Assembly (NCBI RefSeq): GCF_905120345.1
Contig: NZ_CAJHOA010000003.1
Coordinates: forward strand, 248,001-312,000
Reading direction: 5' to 3'
Length of the DNA stretch: 64,000 bases
Source: Denitrificimonas caeni
GTDB taxonomy: Bacteria > Pseudomonadota > Gammaproteobacteria > Pseudomonadales > Pseudomonadaceae
Part shown: positions 57,494 to 64,000 of the stretch, one piece after another
How positions within the stretch are numbered: position 1 is the first letter of the stretch
Layout of the letters: each line of letters starts with the position of its first letter
Made by a program: the position numbers and the translations under genes
The notes under the pieces: generated by a model
Seen by the model: only the letters and a program-made list of their open reading frames with translations
Told to the model about the DNA's origin: nothing
The model's database searches: none

Positions 57494-57661
57494 TTAAGAA
57501 ATAGCTAAGTTAACGCGATAGACAATCGAACCAAACATGCAAAGCATGCCAAACATGAGTAAGGCAATACCCCAAGAGCGCTCTCGCCAGTTGTAACCAA
57601 AGGCTAAACAAAACATACCTATGGTAATTAAGGTCGTCATGACGTTAAGTGGGTTATCCAT
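57494..57661 (-). CDS. Small predicted membrane protein (55 residues), unknown function
   Basis: ATG at 57661, TAA at 57496-57494. The protein begins MDNPLNVMTTLITIG and has two hydrophobic stretches, residues about 7-22 and 32-49, separated by a charged turn YNWRERSWG, then a short C-terminal tail. TAGGA stands about 5 bases upstream of the ATG. It lies 11 bases after glnD and 22 bases before the Spx-like gene, so it is in one run. I recognise no family. Codon use and a proper ribosome site favour a real gene. Confidence 0.7.
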   Translation of the reverse strand: MDNPLNVMTTLITIGMFCLAFGYNWRERSWGIALLMFGMLCMFGSIVYRVNLAIS

Positions 57662-57672
57662 ACAATTCCTAA

Positions 57673-60381
57673 CTAATAAGCATTTGATAAATGAGTGACT
57701 GTACCGCTGGCACCGGTTGAAAGTTGCGCAATCATGCTTTCTTGCAAGGCATGACAGAGCTCTGGATCAGATAGCGGTAAACCTTCGGCGTCGGTGATAA
57801 AGAACACATCTTCCACTCGTTCGCCCAAGGTGATGATTTTTGCGTTAACCAAGGCCAAATTGAACTCAAGGAAAATTCCGCCGATGCGCGCCAGTAAACC
57901 TGGGCGGTCAGGAGCGATCACTTCGACCACGGTATACGGTCGCTGTGCATCATTGTGAATAGTGATTTGCGGCGTAAAAGAAAAATGCTTAAGTTGGCGT
58001 GGCACACGACGTTGAATAATCGCTGGATAATCTTCTGGGTTACGCAATGCAGCAGTTAATCCTGCACGGATTTGCTGAATCCGTTCTGGATCATTGCCGA
58101 TACGGTCGCCATTAGCATCTAAAACAATATAGGTCTCAATGCTGAAATGGCCTGTGGAGGTCATAATTCGAGCATCTAAGGTGCTGAGATCCAGTTGATC
58201 GAGAGTCGCTACCGTTACTGCGAAAAAGTCATGACGGTGTGCACCATAGACAAAGATCTGCGTGCCACCATCGTATTCACGCTGTGTGGTTTCGCGTACT
58301 AGAACCAAGGGGTCGAGGCTGTTGCCATGTTGTAAAATAGCATCAGTATGCCAAACGATATCACCTGCGGTATGGCGTAAAAAATAATCATCGCCTAGCT
58401 GACTCCAGATCTGCTCGACGGCATCAGGATCGGCACCCTCTTCGGTGAGCAAGCTGAGTGCCGTCGCTTGACGAGTGGTGATTTGCTCTTCACGCTCCAG
58501 TGGGTTTTCTAAACCACGGCGTAAGGCGCGACGAGTTTCACTGTAGAGTTGACGCAGTAATTGTGCGCGCCATGAGTTCCATAGCGTTGGGTTGGTGGCG
58601 TTAATATCCGCCACCGTCAGCACATATAAGTAATCCAAACGGGTTTGATCACCGACCAGCATGGCAAAGTTATGGATTTCTTCTGGATCGGAGATATCTT
58701 TGCGTTGTGCCGTCACTGACATCACTAAATGACTGCGTACCAGCCATGTAATTAAGCGTGTGTCCCATGATGGCAGTTGGTGTAATTTACCAAAGGCTTC
58801 AGCGATCTCGGCACCTTGCAGCGAATGATTGCCGCCGCGACCTTTGCCAATATCATGAAATAAACCGGCTAAATAAATTAACTCAGGCTTAGGCAAACGA
58901 CCAATAATCGCGCTGGCTAATGAGTATTTTTCAGCAAAATCTGGGTGACGTAATTTGCGCAAGTGTTTAATTAAATTAAGCGTATGCGCATCGACGGTAT
59001 AAATATGGAATAAGTCATGCTGCATCTGGCCGACGATACGACCAAACTCAGGTAAATAACGGCCTAAAATACCGTAGCGATTCATTCGCCGCAGATTCAT
59101 GTGCACGCCTTCTGGGCAGCGAAATAACTCTAGAAATAAGTCGATATTACGCTTGTCATGACGGAAATCATCATCAATTAAATGACGGTGATCACGCAGC
59201 AAACGAATGGTTTGCGAGCGCACACCCTTGATTTCTGGATGCTGTGCAAGCAGGACAAACACTTCTAAAATGGCCGATGGCGTATCGCTAAATACATACG
59301 GATTGCAGGCTTCAAGATAGCCGCCACGAATGCGAAAACGCTCATTAATCGGCGTCGGCAATTCAGTACTATCACTGCGCAGAATAGTTTCTTCAAAGTA
59401 CTGATTGATCAAATCGGAGAGCTGCGAAATACCCATCACCACACGGTAGTATTTCTGCATAAAATGCTCGATGGCTTGTTTATTATCATCATCGGCATAG
59501 CCAAACATATCAGCGATTTTGCGTTGGTAATCAAGTAATAAACGGTCTTCATTACGTCCAGCGAGCATATGCAGGGCGTAACGGACTTGCCATAAAAAAG
59601 CTCGAGCTTGCGCCAATAGACGGTATTCACCTTCGGTTAAAAATCCCGGAGCTTCTAAGCTACTTAAGGTGCGCATACCAAAGCGGCGGCGAGCGATCCA
59701 CATAATGGTTTGCACATCGCGTAAACCACCCGGCGAGCCTTTAACATTAGGCTCAAGGTTATATTCGGTATCGTTATATTTATTATGGCGTTCGCGCTGT
59801 TCAGTGTGTTTACCGATAAAAAAATCTTCACTGGGCCACATATATTGCGGGCCAATGCGTTCACGCATGGCTTCTAATAGCGTCTGTTCACCCAGCACTA
59901 AACGGCTTTCCAGCAAGTTGGTCATGATGGTTAAGTCATTGCGCGCTTCTTCTGCGCATTGCTGTACCGTACGTACGCTATGACCGACTTCAAGACCAAT
60001 ATCCCAGAGGAAGGTTAAGAAGGCGGATATACCGGTATGCAGGTGCTTGTGGTCTTCATGTTCCAGCAGTATCAGTAAATCAATATCGGAGTGCGGGTGC
60101 AGTTCGCCACGGCCATAGCCGCCGACCGCAATTAAAGCGACACAGCATGAACCTTGTAGCCACGTCTGTGCATGCCACGCATGCTTGAGCAGTTGATCAA
60201 TAAACCACGCCCGAGCATGCACCACATCATGGATATCCTGTTGATCTAAAAAACGCTGATCCAGCACCATCCGTGCATGTTCAATGGCACTGCGAAAGCA
60301 GGCTAAGGTATTGTTGTCTTCGGCCAGTTTCTGCTGGAAGGCATCTGCATCAAAGAGTTCATTATCTAAGGGCAACAGCAT
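57673..60381 (-). CDS. glnD: PII uridylyltransferase / uridylyl-removing enzyme
   Basis: Nitrogen sensor that modifies PII. 902 residues from the ATG at 60381, with GAGGTG upstream; a GTG two codons earlier is possible. Nucleotidyltransferase motif [19 protein letters not shown] near residue 90, HD hydrolase domain [17 protein letters not shown] near residue 520, two C-terminal ACT domains for glutamine ([16 protein letters not shown] and [18 protein letters not shown]). It follows map with an 84-bp gap, as in Pseudomonas. Confidence 0.98.
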   Translation of the reverse strand: MLLPLDNELFDADAFQQKLAEDNNTLACFRSAIEHARMVLDQRFLDQQDIHDVVHARAWFIDQLLKHAWHAQTWLQGSCCVALIAVGGYGRGELHPHSDIDLLILLEHEDHKHLHTGISAFLTFLWDIGLEVGHSVRTVQQCAEEARNDLTIMTNLLESRLVLGEQTLLEAMRERIGPQYMWPSEDFFIGKHTEQRERHNKYNDTEYNLEPNVKGSPGGLRDVQTIMWIARRRFGMRTLSSLEAPGFLTEGEYRLLAQARAFLWQVRYALHMLAGRNEDRLLLDYQRKIADMFGYADDDNKQAIEHFMQKYYRVVMGISQLSDLINQYFEETILRSDSTELPTPINERFRIRGGYLEACNPYVFSDTPSAILEVFVLLAQHPEIKGVRSQTIRLLRDHRHLIDDDFRHDKRNIDLFLELFRCPEGVHMNLRRMNRYGILGRYLPEFGRIVGQMQHDLFHIYTVDAHTLNLIKHLRKLRHPDFAEKYSLASAIIGRLPKPELIYLAGLFHDIGKGRGGNHSLQGAEIAEAFGKLHQLPSWDTRLITWLVRSHLVMSVTAQRKDISDPEEIHNFAMLVGDQTRLDYLYVLTVADINATNPTLWNSWRAQLLRQLYSETRRALRRGLENPLEREEQITTRQATALSLLTEEGADPDAVEQIWSQLGDDYFLRHTAGDIVWHTDAILQHGNSLDPLVLVRETTQREYDGGTQIFVYGAHRHDFFAVTVATLDQLDLSTLDARIMTSTGHFSIETYIVLDANGDRIGNDPERIQQIRAGLTAALRNPEDYPAIIQRRVPRQLKHFSFTPQITIHNDAQRPYTVVEVIAPDRPGLLARIGGIFLEFNLALVNAKIITLGERVEDVFFITDAEGLPLSDPELCHALQESMIAQLSTGASGTVTHLSNAY

Positions 60382-60465
60382 TGACACCTCGCACAGTACA
60401 ACGATTATTTAGCCTGATAACTGTCGTTTTAAGACGGTTAAGCGATCGATCAAACAGTTTCGCGG

Positions 60466-61248
60466 TTAAGCAGACGTGACGGGAAACGTTTCGTCTTTAC
60501 GCAAGGTGAACACTTCATAACCATCGGCGGTCACTACTAAGGTGTGCTCCCACTGTGCGGTTAATTTGCGGTCTTTAGTGATCGCGGTCCAACCGTCGCC
60601 GAGTAGACGAGTTTCTTTTTTACCTTGGTTGATCATCGGCTCAATGGTAAAAGTCATGCCTTCTTTAAGCTCTAAACCAGTACCCGCTTTACCGTAGTGC
60701 AGTATTTGTGGCTCTTCATGGAACACCGTACCAATGCCATGGCCGCAGTATTCGCGCACTACAGTAAAGCCGTTGCTTTCCGCATGTTGCTGAATCACCG
60801 CACCAATGTCGCCGAGGCGTGTACCAGGGCGGACAATTTCAATGCCTTTATACAAGCATTCTTGAGTGACACGGCATAAACGCTCGGCCCACTCAGGGGT
60901 TTTACCCAGCATAAACATTTTGCTGGTATCACCAAAGTAGCCGTCTTTAATCACCGTGATATCAATATTAATGATATCGCCATCTTTCAGCGGCTTGTCG
61001 TTAGGAATGCCATGACAGACCACGTGGTTGATCGAGGTGCAGATCGACTTAGGGAAGCCGTGGTAATTAAGCGGTGCCGGAATGGCCTCTTGCACATTGA
61101 CTATGTAGTCATGGCACAGAGTGTTGAGTTCGTCAGTGGTCACGCCAATTTGAACGTGTTCCTCAATCATCTCTAGCACTTCAGCAGCCAAGCGGCCTGC
61201 GATGCGCATTTTAGCGATGTCGTCAGGAGTCTTAATAGAAACGGTCAT
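60466..61248 (-). CDS. map: Methionine aminopeptidase, type I
   Basis: Removes the initiator methionine. 260 residues. Metal ligands: Asp pair in NIDITVIKDGYFGDTSKMF (about residues 97 and 108), His in YCGHGIGTVFHEEP (about residue 171), Glu in MTFTIEPMIN and Glu in QWEHTLVVT. His79-type residue in NHVVCHGIPND. AGAGGATT precedes the ATG. First gene ahead of glnD. Confidence 0.98.
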   Translation of the reverse strand: MTVSIKTPDDIAKMRIAGRLAAEVLEMIEEHVQIGVTTDELNTLCHDYIVNVQEAIPAPLNYHGFPKSICTSINHVVCHGIPNDKPLKDGDIINIDITVIKDGYFGDTSKMFMLGKTPEWAERLCRVTQECLYKGIEIVRPGTRLGDIGAVIQQHAESNGFTVVREYCGHGIGTVFHEEPQILHYGKAGTGLELKEGMTFTIEPMINQGKKETRLLGDGWTAITKDRKLTAQWEHTLVVTADGYEVFTLRKDETFPVTSA

Positions 61249-61350
61249 GCAATCCTCTAAGCGTAGATCACGCAGAAGTAAACAATAGAAGCGGCAATTC
61301 TAGCAGAAATCCATGATTCTGTGCGCTGTACTGTGCCTATTGCGGCATTT

Positions 61351-63381
61351 TCAAGGTTGATTACGGATCAAAGTGCGCAAGGCAAAACGATTCGGGTGAC
61401 ATTGCTGGGCTAGATCTAGAGGCAAGGGTAATGGCTCAGCACAGATCCATGCGCTGAGTAATTCCGCCGCGAGCGGTGCGCTGAGTAAGCCTCGTGAACC
61501 ATGTGCGCTGTTGACATATAAACCGTTGTGCCAAGGGCAGCTGTGTTGCAGTGGCAAACGGGCATCTTTGCGTAGATCGGCATAAGTTTGCATAAACGCG
61601 TCATAGTCGGCAACAGGACCGACTAACGGCAAGTAATCAATGCTGGTGCAACGAAACGCAGCATGGCCTTTGAGTGTGGCAATATCGATTGTTTCAGGGG
61701 CGTAGTGTAGTTTAAATGAGGGCGCTAACTCATGCAGTAAAACCAAGTTACTGCGGTGCTCCGCCAACGTTGCTTCCTGGCTGTCTTCGCCAAAGTTAAA
61801 ACTAGCGCCGATGGTGTGGGTGTGGTCACGGGCAGGGGAGATATAGCCATTGGCGCAGATCACGCAACTGATGGCTTGGCTGGCCTTTGTTGCCGGTAAT
61901 TGCGTGGTTTGCCCACGCACGCGACTGAGTGGCAGGTGTTGGCTTTGTGCAAATTGCGCGACATTAGCAGCGTTGCACAGCACCACTATTGACGCTGTGG
62001 CGATCAGGGCGTTATCAGCATGTACCTGCCACTGCTGATTATCTTGGCTCAGAGACATTGCCTGCTGTGCACTTTTTAGCGTGATTAGCGGATGTTGACT
62101 GAGAACCTGGCACAGCGCTGGTGGATGGATCCAGCCGGTCTCCGGATAAAATAAACCACCTTGCTGCAATTCTATTCCAGCCAGTTGACTGGCCTGCTCG
62201 GCGCTGACCGCATGCAATATAGATTCAGGGAAATGCGCGGCGAGGCTGTCTTGACGCTGCTGTTCTTTCTGATTAAACGCCAATTGTAAAATGCCGCAGA
62301 TAGCCCAATCGTTTGGACTCAGCATAGCTGACGCTGTTGCGCTGGTATTGCTGGACTCGACACTGCGAGCCGCCAGCAAACGGCGGGTGTAACCAAAACC
62401 TGAGAGAATAAAACGTGATAAAGCCGTGGCATGTGCAGAGAGTTTTAAATACAAAATACCTTGTGCATTGCCGGAGGCTTCTTGAGCGATTTTATCGTGC
62501 TGCTCAATTAAGGTAACCCGCCAGCCCCGCGCGGCAAGGCTAGCTGCACTGGCACAACCGGCGATGCCTGCGCCGATGACAATGGCGTGACGATGCTCGG
62601 CGGCGAGGGGTATGTGTTTGGGGCGGGCAAACCAGGGCGCAGACACTTTGCTGGGTTTATCAGTCTGCTCTGTTGGCTGAAACGACCCTGCGAGCATCTC
62701 GCGTTTATGGCCATAACCGGGTACGCGTTGCATGGCAAAGCCAACGGCAATTAAGCCGCGACGGACAAATCCTGCACTGGTAAAGGTGGCCAGCGTAGTT
62801 CTGTGCGTGGCCAGTCGCGCCAGTTGCGCAAACACTGGCTCGTTCCACATCTCAGGGTTTTTTGCTGGAGCAAAGCCATCGAGAAACCAGGCGTTAATTT
62901 TCCCATCCAGTTGTTGCAGCATGTCCAGTGCATCACCAATTAATAAGGTCAGGCTGATACGCCCATGGTCCAGTTGGATATGTTGAAAACCACTATGAAT
63001 AGCAAGGTACTGTTGCAACAGTTGCTCACTGAGTTCACTCAACTCAGGCCATAACGCTAGAGCTTGAGCTAAATCGCGGTACTGTAACGGGTACTTTTCC
63101 ACGCTAATAAACTGTAACCGCGCACCTGCCGGGGCATGCTGATTAAAACACTGCCAAGCACAGAGAAAATTTAACCCCGTACCAAAACCGGTTTCGCCGA
63201 TGACAAAGGTTGCGCCATTCTCCAGCGCAGCAAAACGTTCCGCGAGTTGGTTATGATAAAGAAAGACATGCTGTGCTTCAGCTAACCCAGAAGCTCTGGA
63301 AAAGTACACATCATCAAATTGGCTGGATAGGGGTTGACCTTGTGCATCCCAATTTAACTGTGCGTGATCAATAGCGGTCAT
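61351..63381 (-). CDS. mnmC: Bifunctional tRNA 5-methylaminomethyl-2-thiouridine biosynthesis protein
   Basis: Two-domain enzyme for the last steps of mnm5s2U34 in tRNA. 676 residues. The N-terminal SAM methyltransferase (about 1-240) has VIGETGFGTGLNFLCAW and WFLDGFAPAKNPEMW; the C-terminal FAD oxidoreductase begins with IVIGAGIAGCASAASLAARG near residue 267 and ends with NSAHGSRGLLSAPLAAELL. Fusion order and length are those of E. coli MnmC. Divergent from the fleS-like gene. Confidence 0.96.
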   Translation of the reverse strand: MTAIDHAQLNWDAQGQPLSSQFDDVYFSRASGLAEAQHVFLYHNQLAERFAALENGATFVIGETGFGTGLNFLCAWQCFNQHAPAGARLQFISVEKYPLQYRDLAQALALWPELSELSEQLLQQYLAIHSGFQHIQLDHGRISLTLLIGDALDMLQQLDGKINAWFLDGFAPAKNPEMWNEPVFAQLARLATHRTTLATFTSAGFVRRGLIAVGFAMQRVPGYGHKREMLAGSFQPTEQTDKPSKVSAPWFARPKHIPLAAEHRHAIVIGAGIAGCASAASLAARGWRVTLIEQHDKIAQEASGNAQGILYLKLSAHATALSRFILSGFGYTRRLLAARSVESSNTSATASAMLSPNDWAICGILQLAFNQKEQQRQDSLAAHFPESILHAVSAEQASQLAGIELQQGGLFYPETGWIHPPALCQVLSQHPLITLKSAQQAMSLSQDNQQWQVHADNALIATASIVVLCNAANVAQFAQSQHLPLSRVRGQTTQLPATKASQAISCVICANGYISPARDHTHTIGASFNFGEDSQEATLAEHRSNLVLLHELAPSFKLHYAPETIDIATLKGHAAFRCTSIDYLPLVGPVADYDAFMQTYADLRKDARLPLQHSCPWHNGLYVNSAHGSRGLLSAPLAAELLSAWICAEPLPLPLDLAQQCHPNRFALRTLIRNQP

Positions 63382-63439
63382 GGCGTAGCCTTACTTAATT
63401 AAGCCGATAAAAAATCTGTTGTGCTCTGTTACGAAAGGG

Positions 63440-63455
63440 CGGCATGCTTTTTGCA
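63440..63455 (+). promoter_or_regulatory. Sigma-54 (-24/-12) promoter of the fleS-like gene
   Basis: CGGCATG-N4-TTGCA: GG at 63441-63442 and GC at 63453-63454 with exactly 10 bp between, matching TGGCACG-N4-TTGCA at most positions. Predicted start near 63466, 50 bases before the ATG. In Pseudomonas, fleSR is a sigma-54- and FleQ-dependent flagellar operon, which agrees. Confidence 0.65.
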
Positions 63456-63515
63456 GAACTCATCTTAGACCAGTTGTTGTGACTGATTTTTGACGTTTTA
63501 AGTTGAGTACTTGCT

Positions 63516-64000
63516 ATGACCGCTCCGTTAACCACCCAGCAGAGTCGATTAAATTCCGTTGACGATGATGCGCCGGCAGTTGTCGAGCTGCAAACACAGC
63601 TTGCGCAGTTTACCCGCTTGAGCGAGCAGTTTGCAGGCTCTTTGCAGTCGATGCAGGCGCGTTATGTACAAGTGCAAGACGAATTAGCGCAGGTGAGCGC
63701 CCAGCGATTGCAAGAGTTGGCAGAAAAAGAACGTTTGGCGCAGCGCTTACAACAGATTTTAGATGTGCTGCCCGGCGCAGTGGTGATTGTTGATGGACAT
63801 GGCTTGATTAAAGAGGCGAATCCAGCCGCGATCAATTTGCTGGGCGTGCCACTGCTCGGCGTGCTGTGGCGCGAGGTGATTGTGCAATGTTTTGTGCATC
63901 GCGCCGATGATGGTCATGAAGTGTCTTTGCACAATGGCCGACGCGTCTCGATTGCTTTGCAGGCGCTGCCCGGTGAGCCGGGACAATTGATTTTATTAAC
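63516..64000 (+). CDS. fleS: PAS-domain sensor histidine kinase, FleS-like (5' part; cut by window edge)
   Basis: 161 codons are visible. An N-terminal helical coiled coil (about residues 20-80: FTRLSEQFAGSLQSMQARYV, then ERLAQRLQQIL) is followed by a PAS domain (VLPGAVVIVDGHGLIKEANPAA) and HRADDGHEVSLHNGRRVSIA. The order and wording match Pseudomonas FleS as I remember it, the kinase that with FleR controls mid-class flagellar genes. The kinase core is outside the window. Unlike in Pseudomonas, fleQ is not directly upstream; mnmC is, on the other strand. Confidence 0.8.
   Translation, partial: MTAPLTTQQSRLNSVDDDAPAVVELQTQLAQFTRLSEQFAGSLQSMQARYVQVQDELAQVSAQRLQELAEKERLAQRLQQILDVLPGAVVIVDGHGLIKEANPAAINLLGVPLLGVLWREVIVQCFVHRADDGHEVSLHNGRRVSIALQALPGEPGQLILL

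Overview
The window is a gammaproteobacterial chromosome segment of the Pseudomonadaceae type. The block prs, tRNA-Gln, ispE, lolB, TPR lipoprotein, hemA, prfA, prmC, moeB, murI, pagL keeps the gene order I know from Pseudomonas aeruginosa. Other short blocks are also Pseudomonas-like: pncC-recA-recX, pgsA-uvrC-gacA, rnd-ycgL, the riboflavin operon, rpsP-rimM-trmD-rplS, fadD with hydrolase and MaoC genes, and map-glnD-dapD. These blocks are joined in an unfamiliar order, and base composition is near-balanced by eye rather than GC-rich. This suggests a rearranged, lower-GC relative such as the Thiopseudomonas / Pseudomonas caeni group. That placement is inference.

Layout: 1-11.7 kb holds isoprenoid, lipoprotein-sorting, haem, translation-termination, cell-wall and lipid A genes, then SOS-controlled recA-recX. 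11.8-17.7 kb holds proS, an OprD porin, a HIT protein, slyX, gap and a lipoprotein. 17.9-22.8 kb holds tRNA-Cys, tRNA-Gly, pgsA, uvrC and gacA, facing rnd-ycgL. 23-29.2 kb holds a small unknown gene, a cold-shock gene, dcd, and an ABC uptake operon with an SLC13 permease at its end. 29.3-38.9 kb holds valS, then an FMN riboswitch ahead of ribC-ribBX-ribH-nusB-thiL-pgpA, and a separate nrdR-ribD pair. 38.9-43.5 kb holds a DGC-type zinc protein, a candidate ANR-controlled small RNA, recQ, and yecA, ybaN and maf genes. 43.7-48.4 kb holds ffh, the rpsP operon and xerD. 48.5-54.3 kb holds fatty-acid genes and speA. 54.4-63.4 kb holds csdA-sufE, dapD, a Spx-like reductase, a 55-residue membrane protein, glnD, map and mnmC. 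The window ends inside a divergent fleS-like kinase gene behind a sigma-54 promoter.

Nearly all genes are core housekeeping. I see no insertion sequence, prophage, CRISPR array or defence island. The most interesting items are regulatory or intergenic. They are a TTGAT-N4-ATCAA site with a well-placed -10 and an intrinsic terminator about 155 nt downstream (39.3-39.5 kb, small RNA or attenuated leader), a promoter-overlapping palindrome ahead of a 74-residue unknown protein, a sigma-54 promoter for fleS away from fleQ, displacement of ribD from the riboswitch operon, and an unannotated 55-residue membrane protein.
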